Notes under the pieces: model-generated
Databases searched by the model: none
What the model was told of the DNA's origin: nothing
What the model saw: only the letters and a program-made list of their open reading frames with translations
Position numbers and translations under genes: made by a program
Shown here: piece by piece, positions 10,542-22,461 of the stretch
How positions within the stretch are numbered: position 1 is the stretch's first letter
Layout of the letters: every line of letters begins with the position of its first letter
NCBI GenBank assembly: GCA_047967505.1
Contig: CM106538.1
From: Dipteris shenzhenensis
Lineage: Eukaryota > Polypodiophyta > Polypodiopsida > Gleicheniales
Length of the DNA: 64,000 nt
Reading direction: 5' to 3' (one strand)

Positions 10542-13500
10542 AAAGCATCTCTCACAGTAAGCCACCTGTAAATCACTAATATCATCTTATCCAATGTAAC
10601 TTTAATTGCAGTGTAACAGATATACAAAAAATTTCATTTGTGAGGCTTGCAAATATGAGTCAGCCATCATGCCATTCAAAGTAAGAAAAATCAAGTAGGC
10701 AATACATGAACCTCTAATGTCGTAGTAGGCAGGCTTTCAAGATCAACATTTGTATTGAAGTGCTTACAGCGCTTGTGCGAAAGGGCACATGAACTTACAA
10801 TTTTGATAACTTGACAGGAAGCCTAGCCCCAATTCAAGAATTGTTTCCAGATTGTGGTTACCAAGACTGAACTCAGGGTTTTAGTAATGTAGATTCGTCG
10901 GGTCCCTACCAAAAAATAAGTCATTATGAACAAATTCCCCTTAGAAAAAGTACAGGATCTTTTTTTATGTTGAAGTGAGCTGTATATGTGAATTAGGTAA
11001 AGAGCCTTTCATGCAAACTATTCAATCAACTTCTTCCAGGTTCATCATGGAAGCCCCCCTCTAGGCCAAAAATGGCCACTCATTGGAGAGAATATTCAAT
11101 GTTGAGTATTACCAGAGCTTGCCTTGAATGACGCTGCCACACAGTAATATGTGAAGGGGCCTACAACCAGTAGCTGCCTTATGCCAACAAGCCACCATTG
11201 CGTGTAATAGTAGGAAGCCAATAAGCTACCTTGCAACTCACGACCTGCCTACTTAATTTACCTCTACTCCTAACTAAGACACCAATAGATGCACTTGGCA
11301 CTCTATTTCACACATACAAGTTGACTGGCAAAGCCATAAATGATAAACACATTCTCAAGGAGATGCACGCTTGCTTATAGCACCAAAAAAAGGGAATTTG
11401 GCCATGGGTATAAATGATTCTGCATGGATTCATGACGTAATTCTACAAAAGTTTAACATGAGTACTAAGCACAAACAACGCACACCACCAAAAGATAATG
11501 TTTTGAATTTACTAAGCTTGAAAAAGAAGATACAACACACAATACAAAATAAAGCTTGAATGGCTATCCACTGGTACTAAATACAAGATAATGTTGTGTG
11601 GATCCTCTATTGTTTGAAACATCTTTTGAAGACAATTAGATTTCATCCACATGATTGTGGTGCAAGGACTTCAATCTTCTTGAGAATACCATTTGGAAAA
11701 GCTTAAGAGCTTCTTTGTACCTCATTTAGTTTTTACCCAAATTTGCTCGAGGTCCATGAATGTATTGGATTTTGTTGAATGTTGGACTTGGAAGATTGCT
11801 CCACTTTCTTGTTGCCAAGGTAGGTAAAGTTACTTACTGTTACTTGGATTCTATATTCTTTTGTCGTGCTCTTGCTTAGTTGAATTGCTAAAAGAGTTGT
11901 TAGGTATTGCCCAAACTATGAGTATGTGTTTGGTGGCGAGTTGCTTGAATTGTGAGTACTCTTTTGGCCTTAAGAAACGTTGCTATACTTCATGAAGATA
12001 ATTGTGAGCTGACCTCGTATGCGATTGTTATGTTTCTCAAGGTGTTTCTTTGCTAGCACCTAGTCGTCATGGCCAAATAAAGTTATGTGAAAGTGTATGT
12101 ACCCGTTGTGCTAGTGTATTTGTGGCATTGGGATGAAGCTTTTGGCCTTATTGTCTTAATGTTGACCCTTGAAAGCATGATGTGCACTAGTCATATGGCA
12201 AAATGTGTTGCTGAGGATGATGTCTGTCTTTCCGCTAAATGTGGGATTTGCGTGTTGTTATTGTGATTGGGAATGGGATCTTATTGCACCTTTGCCTATT
12301 GGAAGGGTCTTTGGCTTAGCTTCAAGTGCCTCAAGTTGATTTTCGTTGGTCCTGTTGATTCTTACAATGGTTGTCATGTGCTTTTGATATTGTGCCTTAG
12401 ATGTTGACATGACGATTTTGGTTGCTTCTTTTCGTTGTCAACCGTGAATATGCTCGTCATATTCAAGTGTGGTCCATACATATTTATTTCCTAGGCATAA
12501 AATTCTTACGAATTGCTAGCTGGTTGTATTGCATCATGTTGTCTTTATGCAAGCATAATCTGGTCCTATCATGATCTATCACGTTCTTAACTTGCCTTTT
12601 GCTTGCCTTTGTCAACCTTCATGTTTCGATGTTAGGTGTCTTTTTTGTCCAAGGTAGATGTCCATCATAGTACATCTAGCTTTATATACATATCCTTGAT
12701 TGGCATACAATACAAAGATTTCAATCGAAAGGCATGAGCTAGATATTTGAAGTAGAAAGTCTAGGAAGCAGCGCATGACGAGCAAAAAAATTGCTATACC
12801 CTATACTAGTCATGAAAGATTAGCATATGAAAGGAAACAAAACAAAAGGAACAAATCCCAAATGACTTTGGAATCATAAAAGATTATAGACAGCTCTTTA
12901 GGCAACATACGAATCAACCGTTGACAAATCTGAAATTGAAAGCATTTGAATTACATCCTAATTGTGGGAATGACCTAGTAATGAAAGACCTACTAATAAA
13001 TTAGGTTTACCATGCCGAGTAACAGATGCGAGAGAAAAAAGAAGATACATGCATGTACACCAACGCCTACTTGCTGCCAATGCCAAATAATATATAATCA
13101 TCACAATATTTAACCTTTGACATTTCCACTTATACATTAACACGCTATAACTTTACGAATAGACTACTAAGTACCCCCCAAAATGATCTACTTAGTGGGC
13201 TTTGGAAAAGACAAATTCTCTATTGCTTCATGCATTTTGATGACTCGTTCTTGCCTTTAGTGATGATTTGCTCCCTTTGCACCCTCTACTTGCATTATTG
13301 TCATTATTATTTTATTTGGGGGTGCACCACGGATGGTTCCTTATGGCTAGAAACATGAGCATTGAAATAACTAGAGTTGTCGCATCTTGTACTCAGGGTG
13401 TGCTAAGTGCATGATGAGTCCATGAGGACAACTACTTGCACATACAGTCAACTAGCTAGCATGGAGGGTGAGAAGATGCAGCTGTCCCCTAGCAAATATA

Positions 13501-13700
13501 TGTTCCAATTGATGTGTTGGTTTTACTCTAACCTTGTGCATAGCTCCTAGCCAAAATGACATGCCCAAAACAAAAATATTAAGGACTCTTTATGGGACCC
13601 ACAAATCATGCATGTGAAGTTTTGGCCTAGTTAGGGTTCAAGTCTTACTTTCATCACTAAGCATTGAGCTAAAACCCTCCAGAGCAATATTGCATCTACT
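10542..13700. other. Intergenic region after CMK, no gene recognised
   Basis: The first few hundred bases should be the CMK 3' UTR. The rest has no open frame above about 63 codons and no motif I recognise. It probably consists of old repeat debris. A hammerhead-like core at 13405-13444 is treated as a finding. Confidence 0.55.
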
Positions 13701-14040
13701 AAACTTGGTGCTCGAGTAAACATTTTGACCCAATAGTCATTTGAGTCACATCTCCTCCATAAGACATTGAAGCCAATAGGCCAAATATTTATGTGGATAA
13801 GCAGCTATAATGCAAGCATTTCACAAGGTCTTTAACCATTTAAGAGCTCTAATTTGGATGGGGAGAGAAGTTTTATTCTCCAACCCAATACCCTATATTC
13901 TAGTTTGTTCAAATACCCATATTACCATTCCACCCTAAGGATGCGCACATAGCCATTCTAAGGCCACAATTTACAAATAAAGATTATTCCTTGCAAGTTG
14001 TCAATGCACTCTAAGAAATTGTATGCATGCTATTGTGATC

Positions 14041-14210
14041 CAATGCATGTGACCACAAAGATGTATGGAAGTCCTTAATAGCTAAATTCCCAACATGCTT
14101 GATCTGTTGCCTAACCTTATGCCACAAATCTCGGGCAAAATGACAGTCCCAAAACAAGTGCAATATTGACTCCTTGTGGTGCGCACAAATGTTGCATGTA
14201 GTGCCCTGCC
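14041..14210 (-). pseudogene. LINE zinc-binding (zf-RVT) fragment
   Basis: Read on the minus strand, this gives an open stretch with CNICAHHKESILHLFWDCHF followed by a Trp-His-Lys run. That matches the Cys-x2-Cys ... His-x-x-x-Trp-x-Cys layout of the zinc-binding domain near the C-terminus of plant LINE ORF2. No start codon or intact flanking ORF exists. Confidence 0.8.
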
Positions 14211-15349
14211 TTAATTAGTGATTAGTCTTACTTTAATAGGTAATCATTCCGATAAATCTCTCTAAAGAAAGATGTTGCATTTTGTAGGTTGTTGGTTTGC
14301 CATATTGGAGTAAATCTTTTGACCTACTAGCAATTTAGGTCCCATCTCATCCATCAAGCACTAAAGCTAGTAGAATTGGGTTTTATACGAGTAAGCATTG
14401 TGAGTAAGCATTGGGTAAACAACATTGGGTAACCAGCTACAAAAACAAAACTTGTAAAGCGTGGTTCTCCAAAGCCACCTCCACTCTTTCCACCATATTA
14501 ACATCACAACACCCATAAGTGACCCCTGTAAGTGGGCCACTAGATATGCACAACTGAGAAATTTGTCACCAAAAGTGCCTTGTGTCCACTTCTCTAACCA
14601 AACTTCATGGGGGACCCCACTCTTTATAAAGGTCTCCTATCATGTGATTCACTCAACTAAGTATAAACCCTTGTATTCACCTTGCATGGCATGAAAAGTC
14701 ATAATCTATATGTAACTTTTTGCTATTATAACTCATCCATAAGAAGGCATTGAAGTAAGGATTGTGAGTAAGCATTGGGTAAACGTTTATAGAAGACAAC
14801 TTGTCTAGAGTGGTTCTCTAAAGTCAACACCACTCTTTCCACCATATTGCCATTGCAACACCCATATGTGGGCTACAGATACGCACAACTAAGAGAATTT
14901 TCATCAAAATTTCCTTGTGTCCTCTTCTTAAAACAAATATCATGGGCAACCCAATCTTTAAGGTGGTCCACTATCACATGTATTCACTCAATTAAGAATA
15001 AACCCTTGTATACATCTTGCATGACACAAAAAGCCATAACCCTTTTGTAACTTCCTAGTTTTCTTTCTAGTTTTTAGTATACTTGCATATCCCCTAACAA
15101 AAACCCCCTTAGCCTCTATTGTAAATGTACTTTAGAAAAAGAAAAATACCCTTAGCATGAATGCACATGCATTTTCACTTTTCACAAGTGAGCCTCCCCA
15201 TGTCAAAGCTATTCTACTTCATGTCCCACTCTAGAAGGTTCCCTATCACATACATTCATTGAGAAGAGAATTTGTACTCAACCACTTGGTTTACCCATCC
15301 CTGATATAGTTCATTCTTGTTGGCATTCTCCAAATGGGGGTAACAATAG

Positions 15350-15640
15350 CTAAATTCTTTGCTAAGAACCTTTTTGTGGGGAGGGGAGGTTGGTCAAGGA
15401 AAAATGACAAGTGTTAGATGGAATTTCTGTACGAGGACTAAGCATGGACTGGGAGTCATTAATGTGGATAAGGCAACTGACCATTTTATGGGAAAATGGT
15501 TGGTCCTGGCACTATTTAAAGAAGATACAAACTGTTCCTTTCTTCTTAGAAGGAACAAAATGGTTGGTCCTGCTCAACCAAAGGGTCAGATTTATGGAAG
15601 AACCCTTGGAGAGCATGGGAAAATTTGAAACCCTTCATTG
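15350..15640 (+). pseudogene. LINE ORF2 C-terminal fragment (opposite orientation)
   Basis: This plus-strand frame contains RTFLWGGEVGQ, then GLGVINVDKATDHFMGKW. These are the usual FLWGG and GGLGI-N-KW phrases after the RT domain of plant L1-type elements. It is short, lacks the catalytic part, and points opposite to the surrounding LINE pieces, which implies inversion or a second insertion. Confidence 0.75.
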
Positions 15641-17153
15641 AATGGAAAGGCTTTAGATTTCTCGACCCATGACATTGTGGTTTTCAATGATCAAGGGAGC
15701 ACACACCCTTAAAGATCACGATATTTAGGGTGCTTCAAGGCTTAACAAAGAAGGGATTAGGACATGGGGGTCTAGGATCAAAGAGGTTGGGCTTGGAAAT
15801 CTGATGCGATGCTGGTAGACACATATATACTTGATAGGTCAACTAAGAATAAACTCGGACACGAAAAGTTGTCGCTAATTTTATTTCAATTTCTATTGTA
15901 CTTTGATAGCCCCTACCAAAATCTTCCTTGGGCTCTATTATGAATTTGCTTTGGAAAGAGAAAAATACCCTATCATGAATGCACGTGCATGTTTACATTT
16001 TTAGGAGTGAGCCTCCCCATGTTAAATCTATTCTACATTATGTCCCATTATAGTAGGTCAAAAGCACTTGAATCTTAAATGTTATCCCATTTGCAAATCT
16101 TTTTATCATCCACCATCCTAATTTGGTGGATATTGAGCCAAGAAGTGCCCTTCCTTCCATCTTCCTTCCATTGTGGTATATAGCCAAGATGCACCAACTG
16201 GACTCTTTAAGGGTCCCATCCCTACCAAAGGCCATCTAGAATGTCATAAGGCATCTAATCATTTAGAAGCCTTTGTGCACATGATTTCAAAGAGTACTTT
16301 CCTTGTCCAATCCAATTCCATCCAAGTTTCAACTTTTTCTTCCATCTTATTAATCACCCATATTACTTCAGGTTAAGGGGCTTTTTGATGGACAACATGG
16401 GGTAAGTAATTACAAATAACAACATTGGACTTAGGTTTGTAGACCTCATACCTTGCAAGTTTTCGATGCAATCCAAGAGACTATAGATTTTGTTGTGACC
16501 CAATGCATCAGACCACAAGGGGATCCAAAAGTCTTCTTACAACTTCTTGCATTTAGACTCTTAAAATCTCCATAAGCTCCCCACATGTACAAGCATTACT
16601 ACTAACACAAGAATCAACACCACAATTCTCCCCTCCACCCAATAGTCTTGTTTTGCCATTCATCTACTTTGAGGCTGGTCTTACTAGAAAGTTGATCAAA
16701 CCTTTTCTTGAAGTTTTTCCACCTTAGTGGGCATCCTAGCTTTTGAACTTTATTTGATAGGGGACTAAACAAAACTCGTACTTGTTAATCCTAGTGGATC
16801 AAGGCTCTATGAATTGAGATAGAGAATATAAAACTCATATTTGTTAATCCTTGTAGACCAAGGCTCTATTGAATAGTGATAGAGTAAAGCATTTGTCCTT
16901 ACTATTCTTAGATTAGGACATAGCTCCAAATTAAAAAAATACCTCCATTACTTGGCCCATTTTCCTCTCGTCCTTCTTAGAAAATGCATTTGAATCTTAA
17001 TAAGCATCTGAGTACCCAACCATTTACTAGAGGGTAGGGGAGGCATTTGAGGGCCCCTTATTCTTGACATCATTGATGTTATTGAGAAGAAAATAGGGGG
17101 ACAAGTGCACACCCTTTCTTGATAGGACTGAATAACTTAAAGTGTCCCACAAT

Positions 17154-17600
17154 TCATGTGTTAATACTCATTGTTAACACCACATTGCAAAAGAGATCTT
17201 GTGACATCTTAGTAATCTTCCCAACATGCTCCACTATTTGAGGGATGAGGTCCCACCTAAGCTGATCATATGACTTATGTTTGTCCAAGCTAACCATAAT
17301 TACCTTTTTATGTTTGACAAGTGCATATTCTATTCCATAGGTCACATTCAATGTGTTCTCCATAATGTTATGACCATGGATAAATCCAAACTCTTTTAGG
17401 CCAATGAAACTTTGGAGGACATGTTTGATTCCAAGGACATTACTCTTGTAAGAAGTACTCAAGGGTGATAATGGTCTCCCATCTCCCACATTCACTCTTT
17501 CATGTCTTTTGGGGATGAGCTTGACGAAGCCTAGTTTACGTCTACTGACAAAGCTTGAGAGTACAAACCTCACTATGCACCATTGTTGATGAATCACCAA
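17154..17600 (-). pseudogene. LINE reverse transcriptase fragment
   Basis: A 148-codon minus-strand frame contains LGFVKLIPKR, then PLSPLSTSYK, GFIHGHNIMENTLN and VSLDKHKSYDQLRWDLI. These line up with the start of plant LINE RT: the LIPK motif, the xSYK motif, the GF-x-GR-x-I-x-dN motif, and the DxxKAYD-x-x-W-x-F motif. The key Asp-Phe-x-Lys-Ala-Tyr-Asp is changed and the downstream YADD box is missing, so it is inactive. Confidence 0.8.
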
Positions 17601-18171
17601 TAATCCTATCCTTGATGCTAATTATGAGTTCTTACCTCACTCTTGCAATCAAGGCCCTTTGCTTAGTGATGTTGTTTGTGTAGTGGAAAGGTAGATAGGT
17701 GCCCATTATGATATTCCCTCGACTAGTGAGAAGCAATATCTTAAGATTGACCCTTCATTTTTTATTATTTTGCTCCATCAGATGAAAAAATTGACTCATT
17801 ATATTGTGAATTTAATGGGTTTAGCATGAAAAAACCACTAATCCTTGTCCCTAGCATTTGCATACAACATAATGATGTCATAGTACAGCATCTGATTGTC
17901 AAAAAACTTGCATACGTGTAATTACAAATGTGTGCATTGAGAGATTGGTCAAATAGAATGTCTCTATACCCTAATCTCTTGCATAGGTTAAGAGTAATGG
18001 GGCTTGATCTTGTCTATTCTTCTTGTAGAAGACAAATTACCAAAGAATTTAGCTAGTTGAACTATGTTGTTTCGACCCACATCCATTATCTTAATGGGTA
18101 CATGCCACAATCATTGGAATATCTAGGGAAATAGTTAATGAAATCAAGAACATAAATCTTATTTGAATTCA

Positions 18172-18570
18172 TAGTCAATTGCCCTCATTGTATACTTCTT
18201 TATTACTTAGAGTTTAACGGCACTTTTTGGCATCAGATTAGAGGAACGGCCATGGGAAGCAATTTTGCGGTCGTTTATGCATGCCTTTTTCTTTGTCACA
18301 TGGAGAACATGCAGTTTACCAGGCAACCACTTTCAGAACTTCTCTATTACAGACGCTACATTGATGACGCTTTCGGCATTTCGAATGGGTCGATTTCTCA
18401 GCTTCAGGATTTCTTAGGCAATTATGGTTCAGATTTCCAACAGCACATCAAAATCACTCCTTGTACTTCCAAGGACTCCGTTGACATCCTCGACATCCAT
18501 TTGATTCAGAATGAATTCTCAATCACACAAGTTCGCCTTATCATGTCATTGGCCACTCTCACTCTAATGT
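18172..18570 (+). pseudogene. Penelope-like element reverse transcriptase fragment
   Basis: The frame opens before 18190 with LEFNGTFWHQIRGTAMGS, continues with FAVVYACLFLCHMEN, then has YYRRYIDDAFGI as the catalytic box (18346-18381), and ends near DSVDILDIHL. The G-x-AMG-x motif, the RYIDD box and the VxFLD-like motif in this spacing are typical of Penelope-like element RT rather than LINE, copia or gypsy RT. The thumb region is scrambled or deleted after about 18530, and I saw no GIY-YIG endonuclease. An alternative is another PLE-related RT lineage known from algae. Confidence 0.72.
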
Positions 18571-18623
18571 CGTTATTAAAGTCGTTAAAAGCGTCGGAAA
18601 AGAACGGTCACTATAAAGCATCA

Positions 18624-18717
18624 CTATATAGCGACGCTGATAAATGTCGCTATATAGCAACACTGACAATTGTCGCTATATAGCGACACTGGTAAACGTC
18701 ACTATATAGCGACGATT
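18624..18717. repeat. 26-bp tandem repeat with a palindromic core
   Basis: CTATATAGC begins at 18624, 18650, 18676 and 18702, an exact 26-bp period over four units. The core GTCGCTATATAGCGAC is a perfect 16-bp palindrome. The array follows directly on the Penelope-like RT fragment. Confidence 0.92.
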
Positions 18718-18726
18718 AACAGAACT

Positions 18727-18799
18727 AAAAAAAAAGCATTAGTGGGGCTAAATAGGGCCATAGCAAGCCCTGTTTTGCCCCACTAATGTTTTTTTTTTG
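18727..18799. repeat. Long hairpin-forming inverted repeat
   Basis: CATTAGTGGGGC (18737-18748) pairs perfectly with GCCCCACTAATG (18777-18788). The stem extends outward through a nine-A run and a ten-T run, and inward through imperfect pairing including AGGGC/GCCCT. The predicted stem is about 22 bp with a loop under 30 nt. It could be a MITE remnant or a small-RNA-type foldback. Confidence 0.85.
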
Positions 18800-18820
18800 T
18801 AATTACAAAAAAAAAGTTTT

Positions 18821-18970
18821 TTATTACAAAATTTTCCTTGTGAAAAGGGTGATACAAAATCGCTCAAATGAAATGATCGAGCAACAAAAGCATATACATG
18901 TCGAACATATACAACATTGTTTGTTACAAAATTACCCTTTCGAAAAGGGTAATACAAAATCGCTCAAACG
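18821..18970. repeat. Pair of 50-bp direct repeats exactly 100 bp apart
   Basis: 18821-18870 and 18921-18970 match closely. They share TACAAAATT, GAAAAGGGT and ATACAAAATCGCTCAAA. Each repeat also contains a small CCTTG/CGAAAAGG foldback. Confidence 0.85.
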
Positions 18971-18999
18971 AGCCGATATACAAAATGACATACATGGCA

Positions 19000-20130
19000 A
19001 AGTATATGCAAACTACTACTACTACTCATTCGAATCGTCCTCGTCGTCCTCGTCCTCGTCCTTGTCTTGTTGGCCTGATCCTTGGTCCTCGTGAGCTGCG
19101 CCTGCTCCCTGACCCTCGTCACGTGCGTTTGATTCCTAGCCCTGGTGATCGCTCGCCTTCGGTGATGGGACGCTGAGCTTTGACCCTAAGAGAGAACCAT
19201 ATAAATTGAAAATTAGATTGGAACTTAAAGAATGAGCCTGGTGGCATGTCTAATTAATCATGAGTTGCCTTCAATCAACCAATGACTCAATCATGCTGCT
19301 AGTGAGGTGAATTCATTCATAATGCCAAATTAAGTCTTTGTGATTGGTAATCAGCTGCTCGCTCTATTACTCTACATGCAAGCTTGGTAGTTATCATAGT
19401 GTCTACAGTTTGAGAATCATCATTACATTCTTTATTTGATGCATCTTGCACAAACTCAATTCAAGACATATACTTGCATAGAACTTGCATCTAATGCATG
19501 CTAGTCAAGTGGCTCCATTCCCAATGGCCAGTCTACCAAATTAAGCCTTGGTGACTAGTAATTAGCTGCTCACTATACTTACTACATTCAAGCCCGGTGG
19601 TGCATGCAAGCTTGGTGGTTGCAATCATGATTGGTAATGGCTTACTCTACTTACGTTGCAAGCAATCTCAGTGGTTGTCATCATGATTGGTAATGGCTCA
19701 CTCTACTTACTCTGCATGCAAGCCAGGTGGTGCATGCAAGCTGGGTGGTGCATGCATGCTCAGTGGTTGTCATCGTGACTAGTTTAATTATTTGCTCACT
19801 CTACTTATGTCACATGCAAGCTTGGTGGTATTGTGATTCTTTACATTCTCAATTTGACACCACCCTTGCACACTCCACCTTTGTGTCCAATGCATATGAG
19901 CTACATACTCTATGAGCTTGGTAATTAGCTTGGTAGTCATCATCGTGGCTACAGTTTAGCACCCCCCTTGCACATTCCATGTTCTCATCCAATCAATCAA
20001 AATTCGAGCCATACACTTGCTTCTAATGCATGCCAGCCATCTACTTACTCACCATGCAAGCCCACTGGTGCATTTCACTTAAATTGATGCCACCCTTGCA
20101 CATCCCTTGCACTCAACCATCTTACCCCTA
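19000..20130. repeat. Degenerate repeat field with a CATGCAAGCTTGGTGGT phrase
   Basis: Variants of CATGCAAGC-(T/C)-(T/G)GGTGGT and of GTGATTGGTAATGGCTCACTCTACTTACT recur many times between about 19360 and 20090 at irregular spacing of some 60-90 bp. No gene is visible. The segment looks like an old minisatellite or a decayed repeat-rich LTR. Confidence 0.6.
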
Positions 20131-20399
20131 GCACACTCCCTTGTAGTTATACTCCCTTGCACTAATCCCATCTTGCAACTGCAATCCCCTCCTATAACTT
20201 CTATCCCCTCTCACAGTGGATCCCTTTGGGAACAATGAGTTCCAAAACTCGCCATCTAGACACTCCTGCCTAATGGATCGCTTTGGCTTGCCACCCACCC
20301 CTCCTCCCCAATGGATCCCTCTAGCATGCCATCCATCCCCTCCCACCTTGAAATCATGAGACATAGTGCCATCCAGCTTTCCTCCAATCTTGAAATCAT

Positions 20400-21540
20400 G
20401 AGACATCCAGGTTCAGATGCTTGATCTAGGTTCTCTTGTCAACTTCATCAAGATGATAAAAGAAGTGAATGTCAAGGAGGGATACATAATCAAAAAATTT
20501 CTATCAATGCAAGCCTGATTGAAAAGGCACTCAGCATCCCTGGAGGCAGTTCGCAAGCTTGCTACTTGGAGAAGGCATGGAAGAAAAAGAACCTTTTAGG
20601 TCTATTCCCCATGCTTAGATTAGTAGAGATGGTGGAGTCACGGCTTCGAGCTTACCAACAAATGTTCAGGCTATTTTAAAGGAGACAAGGCATTTCTTTC
20701 CTAGCACGAGAGGAACCGTGAAGTTTCGGCAAGTTCAAGCAGAAGTAGAGCAACTTAACGGATGTCCAATCTCTTTCTCGGGGAAAATCTCCAGGATAGT
20801 GCTAAACAACTTGAACAATGTAAAGGATGGAAAATCCTTAAAATTGACGTATAAGACCATGAAAGTTGGAGTGCACCTGGTGGCTTATTTCCTCAAAACA
20901 ATCTTTTACCAATATGAGAAGGAGATGAGAAAGCTACATATAGAAGCCACCCATGCAACATCGACAGTGCAATAGGAGAAGATCCTTAGGGAGGGTGCAG
21001 AGGACAAGGTTGAGCTAGTACAAACCTATTAGAGGAGGTAAAAGCAAAGGCCATGTAGGCACAATACCAAGCGAAGGCCCACTGAGGACCAAGCAAGAGA
21101 AGCTACAAAAATGGCCGAGAGGAAAAGCGAGAGAATAGAATTTATAGAGAGGTAGGTCAAGCGCCTAAGACACTAGAATGGATGAGAACCCTGATCTAGA
21201 AAAAATGAAAGAGCAACTTGAAGATCATAAAGTAGAAAAGGAAGTCCTTTACCAACTACTCTACAACATGCAAAATGCATTGAACATCGAGAAGGATGAT
21301 TTTGTAGCTTAGCTACTAAGAAGGGACAATGCACATGTAGTGAACATGCTGTGGTACAAGAGACCTTTAAAGACAAGAAAGACACACCTCGAAAAGAGAG
21401 CATGAAGGATGCAGATCAGGCAAAGAGAAGCCAAGGTGGAGCTCATAACAAGAATGAGAATGTGCAATAATTAAAAGAGAGACTCAATGTTGGGAAACCA
21501 AGCACAATGCCTTAGAGTTAAATCACAATACCAAAGTTAG
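20400..21540 (+). pseudogene. Broken charged reading frame, unknown origin
   Basis: The longest piece is a plus-strand frame at 20718-20975 (85 aa). After it come more Lys/Glu-rich, coiled-coil-like stretches broken by several stops to about 21480. The composition resembles the gag-side proteins of plant retrotransposons. I see no zinc knuckle, protease or other diagnostic motif, so no function is assigned. Confidence 0.3.
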
Positions 21541-21600
21541 ATAAGGATCATTGCAATAGTTCCAGGTACTTCTTTCTCCCTTTGGATTTCTGTCCGTCAA

Positions 21601-22383
21601 GTTTTTTTTTCTTCTCTTTTTTCCCCTCCCATTCCCACCACCCCCTCCCCCCTTCCCCCTCCCATTTCCACCAGCCCCTCCCCCCTCCATCTCCACCACC
21701 CTTCCTCCATCTCCACCACCCCTTCCCCCCTCCCCCCCTCCATCTCCACCACCCCCTTCCCCCTCCCCCCTCCCCCCTCCATCTCCACCACCCCCTCCCC
21801 CCTCCCCCTTTCCATCTCCACCACCCCCTCCCCCCTCCCCCTTTCCATCTCCACCACCCCCTCCCCCCTCCCCCCTTTCCCCCTCCATCTCCATCTCCCC
21901 CTGCCCCCCTTCCCCCCTCCCCCCCTCCATCTCCACCCCCCCTCCCCCTTTCCATCTCCACCACCCCCTCCCCCCCCCTCTCCACCACCCCCTCCCCCTT
22001 CCCCCTTTCCCCCCTCCATCTCCCCCTCCCCCCTCCTTCTCCACCACCCCCTCCCCCCTCCATCTCCATCTCCACCACCCCCTTCCCCCCTTCCCCCTTC
22101 CCCCCTCCATCTCCACCACCCCCTTCCCCCCTCCCCCCCTCCCCCCTCCATCTCCACCACCCCCTTCCCCCCTTCCCCCCCCCCCCCTCCATCTCCACCA
22201 CCCCCCTCCCCCCTTCCCCCCTCCATCTCCACCACCCCCACCCCACCTCCCCCCTCCCCCTTTCTCTCTCTTTCTCTCTCTCTTTCCCTCGCCGTCCCTC
22301 TAGCGCCAGCTCTCTTTTTCTCCCCCTCTCTCTCATTCCCTCCCCCTCCCTCCTCTCTCTCATACCTCTCCCCCTCTTATTCG

Positions 22384-22461
<78 letters not shown>

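Larger units (their letters stand above)
13700..17600 (-). mobile_element. Decayed LINE retrotransposon fragments with repeated segments
   Basis: Minus-strand pieces of LINE ORF2 are scattered here: reverse-transcriptase-like sequence at 17154-17600 and a zinc-binding zf-RVT motif at 14041-14210. Related segments recur near 13730-14000, 14330-14700, 14740-15060 and 16040-16430. They share phrases such as CCACTCTTTCCACCATATT and GTGAGTAAGCATTGGGTAAAC, so part of the element was amplified locally. One opposite-strand LINE fragment lies at 15350-15640. Nothing here can encode a working enzyme. Confidence 0.75.
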
